Below are positions 8,592-17,326 of a stretch of DNA of 64,000 nt, one piece after another. Where the stretch lies: positions 1,985,501 through 2,049,500 of the forward strand of contig NZ_FSQT01000002.1 of NCBI RefSeq assembly GCF_900143515.1. Reading direction: 5' to 3'. This DNA comes from Micromonospora cremea (GTDB lineage: Bacteria > Actinomycetota > Actinomycetes > Mycobacteriales > Micromonosporaceae). The position numbers and the translations under genes were made by a program. The notes below the pieces were generated by a model. That model had not been told where the DNA came from. It was given only the letters and a program-made list of their open reading frames with translations, and searched no databases. The first letter of the stretch is position 1. Each line of letters opens with the position of its first letter.

Positions 8592-9020
8592 ATGGATGCC
8601 CAAGCTTTCCCGGTCCGGCAGTGGCGGGTGCCGGCGGGCGTGCCACTGGCGAAGCTGGCCGGCGCGGTCGTCCTGGTGGCGCTCGGCCTGCTCCTCGCCG
8701 AAGGCGACCCGGTGCAGCTGACACTGATCGGGCTGGTCGTCGCCGGTCTGCTCGGCTGGGCGCTGCGCGACCTGCTGGCGCCCGTCCGACTCGCCCTCGA
8801 CCCGGCCGGTGTGGTCGTCGCCCAGGGTTTCGCCGGCCGCCGGCTGCTGCCCTGGGCCACGGTCGAGCGGATCACCGTGGACCGTCGGCCCCGGCTCGGT
8901 CTGACCACCGAACTGCTGGAGATCGACGCCGGAGAGTCGCTGCACCTGTTCGGTCGGTACGACCTGGGGGCCACCCCGGACGAGGTGGCCGAGGCGCTGC
9001 GGGCCGCACGCCCTGCGTGA
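8592..9020 (+). CDS. Small membrane protein with bacterial PH domain
   Basis: 142 residues: two adjacent TM helices (about 17-36 and 41-60) then a beta-rich domain (LALDPAGVVVAQGFAGRRLLPWATVERITVDRR) characteristic of bacterial PH/DUF-type domains (bPH family) that follow a TM hairpin. A small membrane-associated protein of unknown role. CATGCT 6 nt before ATG 8592 and the lack of a ribosome-binding site suggest a leaderless mRNA. It diverges from the thiolase gene. Confidence 0.65.
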   Translation: MDAQAFPVRQWRVPAGVPLAKLAGAVVLVALGLLLAEGDPVQLTLIGLVVAGLLGWALRDLLAPVRLALDPAGVVVAQGFAGRRLLPWATVERITVDRRPRLGLTTELLEIDAGESLHLFGRYDLGATPDEVAEALRAARPA

Positions 9021-9070
9021 TCTTGAGCCGCCCCGGCGTGCACGGCCGGCGCCGCCCGTGATCCGACCGG

Positions 9071-9985
9071 TCAGCCGGCGAGCAGCTGCGCGGTACGGAA
9101 CAGGACCAGGCCGAGCAGGATCAGCAGGATGATCGCGCCACCGGCGACCTGCACCAGCGTGCGCCGACCGCGCGGCGCGTACGCGAGCACCAGGGCCATC
9201 GCCCCACCGACAACCAGGCCACCCAGGTGCCCCGGGATCGAGATGCCCGGCACGGTCAGCGTGAACACCAGGTTGATCACCAGGATCGGGATCACCTGGG
9301 AGATGTCCTGACCCAGCTTGCGCTCGATGATGATCAGCGCGGCGAAGAGGCCGAAGACCGCGGTGGACGCGCCAGCGGTGGCCGAGTTCTGGGCGCTGAA
9401 CAGGTAGGCGGCGACGTTACCGCCGAGACCCGCGATCAGGTAGAGCGCGCCGAAACGCAGCGGCCCGAGGTTGGCCTCCAGCGACCGGCCGAGCACCCAG
9501 AGCGCCCACATGTTGAGCAGCAGGTGGATCACGCCGTAGTGCAGGAACATCGCGGTGACCAGCCGGTACCACTCGCCGTCGGCGACCCCACCGAGCGTGC
9601 CGTCGGGGAAGACCGCCAGCCCGAGCACCGAACCCCAGTTGGTCAGCGGTGTGCTGCCGCCCATCAGGCCACCGAAGCCGGAGCCGCCCACCGCCGCGTC
9701 CCCACCACGGTCGGAGGCGATGGAGAGCAGCATGAGCAGCACGTTCAGCGCGATCAGCGCCTTCGTGACGTAGCCGTGCCGGCCGGCGGTACCGCCACCG
9801 AAGGCGGTACGCGCCGGCCGGACGCTGCGACGTCCCTCGTTGACGCACTCCGGGCACTGGTGCCCGACGGACGCCTCCCGCATGCAGTCCGGGCAGATCG
9901 GCCGGTCGCAGCGGGAGCACCGGACGTAGGTCTCCCGACCGGGGTGCCGGTAGCAGACCGGGGTGGTCGGCGGAGACTCGCTCAC
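9071..9985 (-). CDS. Rhomboid-family intramembrane serine protease with N-terminal zinc-binding B-box-like domain
   Basis: 304 residues. Residues 10-50 hold four CxxC/CxxH-type pairs (CYRHPGRETYVRCSRCDRPICPDCMREASVGHQCPEC), a B-box-like zinc domain common in actinobacterial rhomboids. Then about six to seven TM helices with the catalytic Ser in GASTAVFG (GxSx) and the catalytic His in IPGHLGGLVVG. It cleaves TM substrates inside the membrane. The neighbouring gene upstream on the same strand is a cyclophilin, an order also known near the Streptomyces origin. Confidence 0.9.
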   Translation of the reverse strand: MSESPPTTPVCYRHPGRETYVRCSRCDRPICPDCMREASVGHQCPECVNEGRRSVRPARTAFGGGTAGRHGYVTKALIALNVLLMLLSIASDRGGDAAVGGSGFGGLMGGSTPLTNWGSVLGLAVFPDGTLGGVADGEWYRLVTAMFLHYGVIHLLLNMWALWVLGRSLEANLGPLRFGALYLIAGLGGNVAAYLFSAQNSATAGASTAVFGLFAALIIIERKLGQDISQVIPILVINLVFTLTVPGISIPGHLGGLVVGGAMALVLAYAPRGRRTLVQVAGGAIILLILLGLVLFRTAQLLAG

Positions 9986-10085
9986 CGTGCCGACCCTCCG
10001 TCCGCCACCGCGCGGTCCACCGGCGCCGGCCGGTGCGGTGCTCCGGAGCGCTCAATCATGCGAGCAAAGGTACCTCGCCTGTCGA

Positions 10086-10616
10086 TCAGGCAGCGGACCG
10101 CTCGATCTCGACCCGCTCGATGACGACGTCCTGCAGCGGACGGTCGCTCGGGCCGGTCGGGGTGTTCGCGATCGCGTCGACGACCTTCACCGACTGCTCG
10201 TCGGCCACCTGGCCGAAGATGGTGTGCCGGTTGTTGAGGTGCGGCGTCGGGGACACGGTGATGAAGAACTGCGAACCGTTCGTGCCCGGTCCGGCGTTCG
10301 CCATCGCCAGCAGGTACGGCCGGTCGAAGCGCAGCTCCGGGTGGAACTCGTCGGCGAACTTGTAGCCCGGCCCGCCCCGACCGGTGCCGGTCGGGTCGCC
10401 CATCTGGACCATGAAGCCGCTGATCACCCGGTGCGAGATGGTGCCGTCGTAGTACGGACCGCTGCCCGGCTGACCGGTGCGCGGGTCGGTGTACTCCCGG
10501 TTGCCCTCGGCCAGGTCGATGAAGTTGCGAACCGTCTTCGGCGCGTGGTTGGGGAAGAGCTCCAGCCGGATCGGGCCAGCGTTGGTGTGCAAGGTGGCGT
10601 AGACAGCCTCGGCCAC
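10086..10616 (-). CDS. Cyclophilin-type peptidyl-prolyl cis-trans isomerase
   Basis: 176 residues with the full cyclophilin signature: FxNxxP-like start, FHRVI-equivalent ISHRVISGFMVQMGDP, GTGRGGPGYKF, LLAMANAGPGTNGSQFFIT and HLNNRHTIFGQV. The catalytic Arg is in HRV. No signal peptide, so cytoplasmic; it speeds prolyl isomerisation during folding. GTG 10616 follows GAGGAG with good spacing. Upstream of the rhomboid gene on the same strand. Confidence 0.95.
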   Translation of the reverse strand: MAEAVYATLHTNAGPIRLELFPNHAPKTVRNFIDLAEGNREYTDPRTGQPGSGPYYDGTISHRVISGFMVQMGDPTGTGRGGPGYKFADEFHPELRFDRPYLLAMANAGPGTNGSQFFITVSPTPHLNNRHTIFGQVADEQSVKVVDAIANTPTGPSDRPLQDVVIERVEIERSAA

Positions 10617-10733
10617 GGGTACTCCTCACTCGTTGGTCAGTTCCATGCGGATCCTCCCATGTGCCCGATCTGGCATCGCGGAGGCATCCGAAGGTGCAGG
10701 ATGACGAAGGAACAACTCCCAGGAGGTGGGACC

Positions 10734-11468
10734 GTGTTTGGAATCGGGCGGCGTAAGTCCGAGGGGCAGCTGGCCAAGGCCGAGCTGAACCAGAGCATCA
10801 GCCACCTGGTGCAGGCAGCCAACCACGCCGCCAAGGGCGCGGGCGCGACGGTCGGTCCACGGGTCCAGATGGCCCGCGGCTACGTTGGGCCGGCTGCGGC
10901 GATAGTGCGCGACCGCGCCTCGACCGGCTGGGGGACGACACTCACCACGCTGGCACCGCTGGCCGCGGCGGCCCGTGACGGCGCCGCGCAGGCAGGGCCG
11001 CTGACCAGGAAGGCCAGGTCGAAGAACATGCGGATCACCGGCAAGAAGAAGCAGCCGCGCCGTCGCGGCTCGATGATGACCGGCCTGCTCGCGGCGGGTG
11101 CGATCGCCGGGCTGGCCGGCGCGGTCGCCCTGCGCCGCCGCCGCGAGCAGCAGGAGTGGGCCGAGTACGACCCGACCCGCACCCTGGAGCCGATGCACGA
11201 CGAGGTGGATTCGATCGAGGTGCGGACCCCGTCCGCCACCAAGGGAAGCGACGGGTCCACGATGGCCGGGATGACCGGTGCCGGCAGTTCGGCGGTGGCC
11301 GGTGGCGACAGCGCCAGCACCACCGGTGTGACCAAGCCGACCGGCGTCCGCCCGACCGACAAGGTCCCTTCGGTCGCCGAGGGCGCCAAGGACACCTCCG
11401 GGCGTCCGGCCGACGACCTCACCAAGGCGCTGGGCAAGGACACCGCCCGCACCAACGGGCGCCGCTGA
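10734..11468 (+). CDS. DUF5324-like membrane-associated protein
   Basis: 244 residues. Starts MFGIGRRKSEGQLAKAEL; residues about 15-80 are Ala-rich amphipathic helix, a basic stretch KKKQPRRR follows, then one TM helix (about 113-130, TGLLAAGAIAGLAGAVAL), RRRR, and an acidic/low-complexity tail with Ala/Gly/Thr repeats. This matches the general layout of actinobacterial DUF5324 proteins found beside the cyclophilin and rhomboid genes. GTG 10734 is chosen because AGGAGG (10721-10726) precedes it by 7 nt; ATG 10701 is possible but would place that site inside the gene. Function unknown. Confidence 0.65.
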   Translation: MFGIGRRKSEGQLAKAELNQSISHLVQAANHAAKGAGATVGPRVQMARGYVGPAAAIVRDRASTGWGTTLTTLAPLAAAARDGAAQAGPLTRKARSKNMRITGKKKQPRRRGSMMTGLLAAGAIAGLAGAVALRRRREQQEWAEYDPTRTLEPMHDEVDSIEVRTPSATKGSDGSTMAGMTGAGSSAVAGGDSASTTGVTKPTGVRPTDKVPSVAEGAKDTSGRPADDLTKALGKDTARTNGRR

Positions 11469-11484
11469 CCGCAGGGTCACGGAA

Positions 11485-11526
11485 AAGCGCCGGCGAGGCG
11501 GGGAGCACCCCGCACCGCCGGCGCTT
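11485..11526. terminator. Bidirectional hairpin terminator between convergent genes
   Basis: AAGCGCCGGCG (11485-11495) pairs exactly with 11516-11526, and an inner GCGGGG/CCCCGC stem (11498-11503/11508-11513) closes an AGCA loop. It sits between the convergent DUF5324-like and corA genes. Confidence 0.7.
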
Positions 11527-11564
11527 CCGCGTCCGACGTGTCCCGGCGCCGCCGGGCCGGCCGG

Positions 11565-12713
11565 TCAGAGCCAGCCGTTGCGGCGGAACCAGCGGTAGAG
11601 GGCCAACGAGACGCCCAGCATCAGCGCCAACACGGTCGGATAGCCGTACGTCATGTTCAGCTCGGGCATGTTGTCGAAGTTCATCCCCTCGACGCCCGCG
11701 ATGGAGGTCCAGACCGCGGCGATGGCCGCCCATGCGGCGATCTTGCGCATGTCGTTGTTTTGGTCGACGGTGACCTGGGCCAGCCGCGCCTGAAGGATCG
11801 AGTTCAGCAGGTCGTCGTAGGAGTTCACCTGCTCGACGGTGCGGCTGAGGTGGTCCTGCACGTCCCGGAAGTAGCGCCGGATCTCCTTCGGCACCTCCCG
11901 ATTGACCTGCGAGGTCAGCGTCATCAGCGGCCGCTGCAGCGGCACCACGGCCCGCTTGAACTCCACCAGCTCCCGCTTCATCTGGTAGATCCGCTGAATC
12001 CGCCCGTGGCCGTTACGGTCGAAAACCTCGGCCTCCAACACGTCGAGGTCGTCCTCGATCTGCTCGGCGACCTCCAGGTAGAGGTCGACCACCCGGTCGG
12101 TGATCGCGTACGCGACCGACCACGGGCCCTGGAGCAGCAGCTCCTGCTTGGTCTCCAGGTCGGCACGGACCGGGGAGAGCCGGGAGGCGTCGCCGTGCCG
12201 GACGCTGATCAGGAAGTTCGGGCCGATGAAGAGCATCACCTGGCCGGTCTCGACGACCTCAGAGTTCTCGTTCAGCTCGGCGTGCTCGCAGTACCGGGCG
12301 GTGCGCAGCACCAGGAAGCTGACGTCGCCGAACCGCTCCAGCTTCGGGCGCTGCTGGGCCTTCACCGCGTCCTCGACGGCCAGCTCGTGCAGCCCGTAGG
12401 TCTCCGCGATGGCGGTCATCTCGGCCAGTTCGGGCTGGTGCAGCCCGAGCCAGACGAAGCCGTGCTCCTCGCGGCGGGCCGCGGCCAGCGCATCCGCGTA
12501 CGTCCAGTCGCCGGGTTGCCGCTTACCGTCGACGTAGAGCGCGCAGTCGACGACGCCGCTGCGCCCGGTGCCGGCCGGGGCCGGCGCGGGCGGCGAGCCG
12601 TCCGCGTTGAGGATCCGGGTCATCGCCCGGACCGGTGACGGCCACGCCCGGGGTCGCAGCACCCGAGCGGCGTGCGACGGTGTCGTCCCGCCCTGACCTG
12701 CCCGATCCGTCAT
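11565..12713 (-). CDS. corA: CorA-family magnesium/divalent cation transporter
   Basis: 382 residues. A large cytoplasmic N-terminal domain is followed by two C-terminal TM helices with the selectivity motif GMN (EGMNFDNMPEL) between them and a short basic C-terminus (RWFRRNGWL). The stalk-helix region QRIYQMKRELVEFKRAV is typical of CorA. It forms a homopentameric Mg2+ channel. ATG 12713 is chosen because GGGGAGG lies 7 nt before it; the frame stays open upstream across the neighbouring gene but that is antisense shadow. No ion specificity beyond the family can be inferred. Confidence 0.92.
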   Translation of the reverse strand: MTDRAGQGGTTPSHAARVLRPRAWPSPVRAMTRILNADGSPPAPAPAGTGRSGVVDCALYVDGKRQPGDWTYADALAAARREEHGFVWLGLHQPELAEMTAIAETYGLHELAVEDAVKAQQRPKLERFGDVSFLVLRTARYCEHAELNENSEVVETGQVMLFIGPNFLISVRHGDASRLSPVRADLETKQELLLQGPWSVAYAITDRVVDLYLEVAEQIEDDLDVLEAEVFDRNGHGRIQRIYQMKRELVEFKRAVVPLQRPLMTLTSQVNREVPKEIRRYFRDVQDHLSRTVEQVNSYDDLLNSILQARLAQVTVDQNNDMRKIAAWAAIAAVWTSIAGVEGMNFDNMPELNMTYGYPTVLALMLGVSLALYRWFRRNGWL

Positions 12714-13033
12714 CGCGACACCTCCCCGCGCTCGGCTGCGGATTGAGGCTACGCCGGTCGCGGCGGAGGGCAGGTGTGACGGCGGTCGCGTGGGGCGACG
12801 CCGGGCGGGCCGGGCCGCATTGGGGGTGCGGGGACGACACGGCCCACCCGGCGCCTGTGGGGGCGGGGGTTGTGCTGCACGCGTCACCGGGGGCGGGGGT
12901 GGCCCGGGAAACCGGGCGATGATCTCCACTACACCTGATGAGTGACGCTCGCAGCATTGTGGGCCGCCGGCCGCCCGGGCGGGAGTCCCGGGACGGCCGG
13001 CATCGTCGTTCTGTCGGAAACTTGACAGAAGGC
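12714..13033. other. 320-nt intergenic region upstream of corA
   Basis: No gene is supported here. It must hold the corA promoter (minus strand) and, near its right edge, the hairpin downstream of the aminotransferase gene. It is purine/GC-rich with G-runs and holds no tRNA-like fold or Mg-sensing element that I can recognise. Confidence 0.5.
13009..13030 (-). terminator. Hairpin just after the aminotransferase stop codon
   Basis: TTCTGTC (13009-13015) and GACAGAA (13024-13030) are exact reverse complements with an 8-nt loop, 4 nt past the aminotransferase stop. It could be a terminator or, given the AT-rich arms, an operator. Confidence 0.4.
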
Positions 13034-14128
13034 TCAGCCGCGGACGGCCTCGACGGCCGCCGCGAGCCGGCGGACACCCTCGTCGATCCGATCGACGGTG
13101 ACCGCCGAGAAGGCCAGCCGCAGGGCGTGCTGCCCGCCGTCCAGCATGAAGTCGCTCCCCTTGACCACGGCGACCCCGCGCTCGGCCGCCGCGGAGGCGA
13201 GCCGGTCGACCACCACGTCGTCCGGGAACTCCACCCAGAGGAAGTAGCCGCCGTCGGGCTCCACGAACCGCGCCTGCGGCAGGTGCCGGCGCAGCGACTC
13301 GGCGAGCACGCGGGCCCGCTCGCCCAGCGCCGCCCGGACGGTCTCGATCGAGCGGTCGATGTCGCCGGAGACACAGAACTGGTGCACGATCGCCTGGGAC
13401 ACCATGCCGGGCGAAATGTAGAGGCTGGTCGCGTTCTTGGCGATGTCGGCGATCAGATCCGCCGGGCCGACCAGGTACCCGACCCGCACGCCCGGGCAGA
13501 CCGTCTTGGTGAAGCTCGACGCGTGCACCACCACGTTGCGGGTGTCCAGCGAGAGCATCGACGGCAGCGCCTCGCCGCGGAACCGGATGTCCGCGTACGG
13601 GTCGTCCTCGAAGATCGTGAACTCGTACTCGGCGGCCAGGTCGAGCAGCTCCCGGCGCTTCTCCAGCGAGAGCGTCATGCCGGCCGGGTTCTGGTAGTTC
13701 GGAATGACGTGCGCCAGCCGCGGCCGAACCCCGGACTCCAGCAGCTTGCGCAGCTCGGCGGTGTCCAGGCCGTCCGGCTGGACCGAGACGCCGTGCAGCT
13801 CGCTGCCCATCCGCTGAAGGTTGAGCAGCGTCCGGTCGTACGTCGGCCGCTCCACCACCACCGCGTCGCCGGGGCGGACCAGGTGGTCGAAGAGGAACGC
13901 GTCGGCCTGCAGCGACCCGTTGGTGACCAGCACCTGGTCGGCCTCGACCCCGTGCTTCTCGGCGATCCACCTACGCAGCGGAACGTAGCCGACGGAGGTG
14001 CCGTAGGCCGTGACCCCGGCTGGGTCGGCGTCGAAGGCGCGGACGGCGGCGGCCTTGAGCCCCTCGACATCGACGATGTCCAGCGAGGGAGCCCCACGGG
14101 CGAAGGAGATCAGCTGCTCGGCGGTCAT
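13034..14128 (-). CDS. PLP-dependent aminotransferase, class I/II (2-aminoadipate/MocR-like)
   Basis: 364 residues from ATG 14128. Fold-type I features: YGTSVGYVPLRRWIAE, NGSLQADAFLF, the PLP-ring Asp/Tyr block FEDDPYAD and Schiff-base Lys208 in SSFTKTVCPGVRVGY. VIPNYQNPAGMTLSLEKR is typical of the LysN/valine-pyruvate/2-aminoadipate transaminase group. There is no N-terminal winged helix, so it is an enzyme rather than a MocR regulator. The start is set by TACGCT 8 nt upstream; a GTG at 14197 would add 23 residues without a ribosome-binding site. The amino-acid substrate is not determinable. Confidence 0.85.
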   Translation of the reverse strand: MTAEQLISFARGAPSLDIVDVEGLKAAAVRAFDADPAGVTAYGTSVGYVPLRRWIAEKHGVEADQVLVTNGSLQADAFLFDHLVRPGDAVVVERPTYDRTLLNLQRMGSELHGVSVQPDGLDTAELRKLLESGVRPRLAHVIPNYQNPAGMTLSLEKRRELLDLAAEYEFTIFEDDPYADIRFRGEALPSMLSLDTRNVVVHASSFTKTVCPGVRVGYLVGPADLIADIAKNATSLYISPGMVSQAIVHQFCVSGDIDRSIETVRAALGERARVLAESLRRHLPQARFVEPDGGYFLWVEFPDDVVVDRLASAAAERGVAVVKGSDFMLDGGQHALRLAFSAVTVDRIDEGVRRLAAAVEAVRG

Positions 14129-14136
14129 GGATGTTG

Positions 14137-14142
14137 AGCGTA
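14137..14142 (-). promoter_or_regulatory. -10 box (TACGCT) of a leaderless promoter
   Basis: Minus-strand TACGCT lies 8 nt before ATG 14128 of the aminotransferase; this decides the start. Confidence 0.5.
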
Positions 14143-14234
14143 CGGGCGGCAGCGGGGGACGCGCGGACGGCACGGCGATGTCCGCATCCTGAGCCACCGG
14201 GTCGGGTGACCCGACTCCACCGGTCGGCGTCAGA

Positions 14235-14693
14235 TCAGACCGGAAGGGTGAGCGAGTCGTGGTGCGCTGCCCGGGAAAGGCCCTCCAGGTGCACGCCGAG
14301 CGCGTCGAGGAGCTGGCTCCAGTCGAAGTAGGACCGCCAGGCGACGATCCGGCCCCGGCGGGCCCGAACCACGTCGGCCACCTCCCAGCTCACCGTGCGG
14401 CCGGTGGGCGCGACGGTGCCGAACGGCGAGTGCAGCGTGCCGGCGTCGGTGCCGGTCAGGCGCAGCTCCACGGCCGCGCCACCGGCCGTGCGCACCGCAC
14501 CCAGCGGGTCGACCCGCAGGTCCGGGAAGGCGCCGGTCCAGGTCCGTAGCAGCGCGGGCAGCTCGATCGGGCGGACCGTGACGCCCGGCATGGCGTAGAA
14601 CGCCTCCGGGGCGTAGAGATCCGGCAGCCGGGCCACATCCCGACGCAGGAGCATGGCGTACTGCTGCTCGACCAAGCGCTCCGCGTCGCGCAT
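14235..14693 (-). CDS. SnoaL-like (NTF2-fold) protein
   Basis: 152 residues. Starts MRDAERLVEQQYAMLLRRDVARLPDLYAPEAF and continues with the conical beta-barrel pattern of the SnoaL/NTF2 superfamily (LRTWTGAFPDLRVDPL, VELRLTGTDAGTLHSPFG, RIVAWRSYFDW). Such proteins are polyketide cyclases, small-molecule isomerases or ligand-binding proteins; a stand-alone copy gives no pathway clue. ATG 14693 is preferred to the longer frame because GGGGGAGGG lies directly upstream. Confidence 0.75.
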   Translation of the reverse strand: MRDAERLVEQQYAMLLRRDVARLPDLYAPEAFYAMPGVTVRPIELPALLRTWTGAFPDLRVDPLGAVRTAGGAAVELRLTGTDAGTLHSPFGTVAPTGRTVSWEVADVVRARRGRIVAWRSYFDWSQLLDALGVHLEGLSRAAHHDSLTLPV

Positions 14694-14794
14694 CGGACCC
14701 TCCCCCACGGGCCACGGCGTCTCCTCGCCCGCAGGGAATCCCTACCCGTCGATCCGGCCGGCACACCTGCCCGGCGGAATCCCGGCGCCCCCGG

Positions 14795-15187
14795 TCAGGT
14801 CGCGGCGACCACCTGGCTCTCCGCCCAGACCCGCATGATGTCCCGGACCGAGATCACCCCGGCCACCTCACGGCCGTCCAGCACCACCAGGTGCCGGAAC
14901 CCGCCCCGGGCCATCGCGGCGGCCGCCTCGGCCACCGTCCAGTCCGGGCCCGCGTAGACCACGTCCCAGGTCAGGTGAGCCCCGGTGCGTTCCACGTCGC
15001 AGTCCAGGCCGGCGCCGATGGCCTTCAACACGTCGCGTTCGGTCATGATCCCGATCCCCTCGGAGTCCGGGTCGATCACGACCGCCGACCCGACACCGCG
15101 GGCCGACATCATCCGGGCCGCCTGGCGGAGCGTGTGCTCCGGACCGACGACGAGGACCTGGCTGGACATCGCTTCCCGTACCTGCAT
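14795..15187 (-). CDS. Two-CBS-domain protein
   Basis: 130 residues made only of a tandem CBS pair (Bateman module): first VREAMSSQVLVVGPEHTLRQAARMMSARGVGSAVVID ... GIMTERDVLKAIG, second LTWDVVYAGPDWTVAEAAAAMARGGFRHLVVLD ... GVISVRDIMRVW. Such stand-alone modules bind adenine nucleotides and regulate partner proteins. No partner is evident nearby. ATG 15187 is preceded by AAAGGGG; the adjacent GTG 15190 is equally possible. Confidence 0.88.
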   Translation of the reverse strand: MQVREAMSSQVLVVGPEHTLRQAARMMSARGVGSAVVIDPDSEGIGIMTERDVLKAIGAGLDCDVERTGAHLTWDVVYAGPDWTVAEAAAAMARGGFRHLVVLDGREVAGVISVRDIMRVWAESQVVAAT

Positions 15188-15289
15188 CACGCATCACCCC
15201 TTTGGGACGGTGGCATCCGGTACCGACATGGTGGTCCGTGAATGTTCTCTGGACAAGACCGGGCATCGCCGTTGCACCGGCACGCTCGC

Positions 15290-15295
15290 TACTGT
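15290..15295 (+). promoter_or_regulatory. -10 box (TACTGT) of a leaderless promoter
   Basis: TACTGT ends 6 nt before GTG 15302 of the Nudix gene; no ribosome-binding site is present. Confidence 0.5.
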
Positions 15296-15301
15296 CGGAC
15301 G

Positions 15302-15751
15302 GTGTCCACCGAGCCCCTGCGCTGCGCCGGCGCGCTGATCGTCGACCACGACGGCCGCATCTTCTTTCAGCGCCGCTCGCCGCACCGACGCCTCTTTCCC
15401 AACTGCTGGGACATCGTCGGCGGCCACCTGGAGCCGGGCGAGGAGGTCGACGAGGCACTCCGTCGGGAGATCACCGAGGAGACCGGCTGGACCCTCTCGC
15501 ACGTCCTCGGTCAGGTCGGCGAGTACCACTACGTCGGCGACGACGGCCTCGCCCGGATCGAGCACGACTTCCTGGTCCGGGTGGACGGCGACCTGGACCA
15601 CCCGACGCTGGAGGCCGGCAAGCACACCGAGTACCGCTGGCTGGCCGACCACGAGGTGACCGTGCTGGACGAGCACCGCGACGTCAACGACGGGCTGATC
15701 CGGCGGATCGCGGAGGAGGGCTTCGCCGTCCTGCGGTCGATCGGTCTGTGA
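15302..15751 (+). CDS. Nudix hydrolase
   Basis: 149 residues with an intact Nudix box (GHLEPGEEVDEALRREITEETGW, given here only as the GX5EX7REUXEEXGU pattern, residues about 41-63) flanked by FQRRSPHRRLFPNCWDIVGG. It hydrolyses a nucleoside diphosphate linked to another moiety, metal-dependent. GTG 15302 is chosen over a longer frame because of the TACTGT 6 nt upstream. Its stop overlaps the next gene's GTG by 4 nt (GTGA), so the pair is translationally coupled. Substrate unknown. Confidence 0.85.
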   Translation: MSTEPLRCAGALIVDHDGRIFFQRRSPHRRLFPNCWDIVGGHLEPGEEVDEALRREITEETGWTLSHVLGQVGEYHYVGDDGLARIEHDFLVRVDGDLDHPTLEAGKHTEYRWLADHEVTVLDEHRDVNDGLIRRIAEEGFAVLRSIGL

Positions 15752-16515
15752 ACACCGTCGAGCTGGCGCCGCACCGGTTCGCCGGTCTGCTCGCCCCGGC
15801 CGTGGACCGGGCCTTCATCGCCGGCATGCTGGCCGGCCGGAACGGCGGTGGCGCCGAGCTGAGCCAGCGGTACGGCGGGCCGGCCGCCACCGGCTTCCTG
15901 GTGGAACTGCGCACCCGGCTGGCCGCACCCGGCGGCATGGTGGACGGGCCGGGGTTCGCGGCGATCACCCGGTACCGCGACCCGGTGGTCTGCCACCGGA
16001 GCGTGGACAAGCACGTGGCGCACGGCATGATCCACCGCCGCCCGGACGGCGGGCTCTCCGCCACCGACCGTGGTGCCGCCTTCCTCACCGAGCTGTACCA
16101 GGTGCACGCCGAGGTCACCGAGGAGCTGTGGACCGGGCAGGACGAGCGGGTGGCGCGGCTGGTGGCGGCGCTCGGCCGGTTGCTGGCGTACGCCCTGGTG
16201 CTGGCCGACGAGGAGGGGGACCGCGACGGTTCGGCATTCGCCGCGATGGCGCCCCCGTACGAACCGGACGGCACCCCGCCGGGCGTGCTGCTGCTCAACC
16301 GGCTCAGCACGATGCGCTACCACCGGGCCGACGCTCACGCCGACGCCTGGACCGCCGCCGGGCACACCGCCTCCAGCGTCGCCACCCTCCCGGCCGGCCC
16401 GGAGCGGCTCGCCATCGAGCTGGAGACCGACCGCCGGGCGGCCGGCCCGTACGCCGTGCTCAGCGCGGAGGAGCGGTTGACCATGCTCGCCGACCTGGCG
16501 GCGCTGCCGGGCTGA
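15748..16515 (+). CDS. SCO6745-like helical (winged-helix-like) protein
   Basis: 255 residues, no TM segments. N-terminal half has short alpha/beta pattern (RFAGLLAPAVDRAFIAGMLAGRNGGG, LSATDRGAAFLTELYQVHAEVTEELW) reminiscent of MarR-like winged-helix pairs; LLLNRLSTMRYHRADAHADAW in the C-terminal half is a conserved actinobacterial feature of SCO6745-type proteins. No enzymatic motif seen. GTG overlaps the Nudix stop by 4 nt, so it is probably co-expressed with that hydrolase. Assignment is by pattern memory and tentative. Confidence 0.55.
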   Translation: MNTVELAPHRFAGLLAPAVDRAFIAGMLAGRNGGGAELSQRYGGPAATGFLVELRTRLAAPGGMVDGPGFAAITRYRDPVVCHRSVDKHVAHGMIHRRPDGGLSATDRGAAFLTELYQVHAEVTEELWTGQDERVARLVAALGRLLAYALVLADEEGDRDGSAFAAMAPPYEPDGTPPGVLLLNRLSTMRYHRADAHADAWTAAGHTASSVATLPAGPERLAIELETDRRAAGPYAVLSAEERLTMLADLAALPG

Positions 16516-16594
16516 CCCGGTTGGCCGGAGCGGCCCGTCCGCCCGGGGCTATCCTCCACCGGTGACGGGGAGCAGGACGAGGAAGGATGTCGGG

Positions 16595-17326
16595 ATGATC
16601 GGGATGGTGCTCGCGGCCGGGGCAGGGCGCCGGCTGCGCCCGTACACCGACACTCTGCCCAAGGCGTTGGTGCCGGTGGACGGGGAGACCACGATCCTGG
16701 ACATCGCGCTGGGCAACCTGGCCGAGGTCGAGCTCACCGAGGTCGTGATCGTGGTCGGCTACGCGGCGGACGCGGTCCGCGAGCGGCAGGCCGACCTGGA
16801 GAAGCGGTACGGGGTCACGCTCACCCTGGTGCACAACGACAAGGCCGAGGAGTGGAACAACGCCTACTCGCTCTGGCTGGCCCGCGAGTACTTCGCGCGC
16901 GGGGTGCTGCTGGTCAACGGGGACACCGTGCACCCGGTGAGCGTGGAGAAGACCCTGCTCGCCGAGCGTGGGCCGGGCATCCTGCTCGCCGTGGACACGC
17001 TCAAGCCGCTGGCCGAGGAGGAGATGAAGACCACCTTCGACGCCGCCGGCCAGCTCACCCGGATCACCAAGGTGATGGACCCGGGCGAGGCGTACGGGGA
17101 GTACATCGGCGCCACGCTGATCGAGCCGCAGGTCGCCGACGCGCTCGCCGACGCGCTGGAGGCCACCTGGCGGCGCGACCCGAACCTCTACTACGAGGAC
17201 GGCTACCAGGAGTTCGCCGACCGGGGCGGCGAGGTGCGGGCGGCGCCGATCGGCGACGTGCCCTGGGTCGAGGTCGACAACCACGCCGACCTGGCCCGCG
17301 CGCGGGAGATCGCGTGCCGCTACTAG
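16595..17326 (+). CDS. Nucleotidyltransferase, phosphocholine/polyol-phosphate cytidylyltransferase-like
   Basis: 243 residues. The N-terminus VLAAGAGRRLRPYTDTLPKALVPVDG is the NTP-transferase signature (GxGxRL...PK), and VNGDTVHP carries the metal-binding Asp. LVHNDKAEEWNNAYSLWLAREYF resembles the LicC/phosphocholine cytidylyltransferase branch. It should couple NTP (probably CTP) to a phosphorylated alcohol. ATG 16595 has GGAAGG 8 nt upstream. The next gene starts 13 nt before this one stops, and the CDP-alcohol phosphatidyltransferase follows, so the operon reads activation, substrate supply, transfer. Confidence 0.82.
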   Translation: MIGMVLAAGAGRRLRPYTDTLPKALVPVDGETTILDIALGNLAEVELTEVVIVVGYAADAVRERQADLEKRYGVTLTLVHNDKAEEWNNAYSLWLAREYFARGVLLVNGDTVHPVSVEKTLLAERGPGILLAVDTLKPLAEEEMKTTFDAAGQLTRITKVMDPGEAYGEYIGATLIEPQVADALADALEATWRRDPNLYYEDGYQEFADRGGEVRAAPIGDVPWVEVDNHADLARAREIACRY

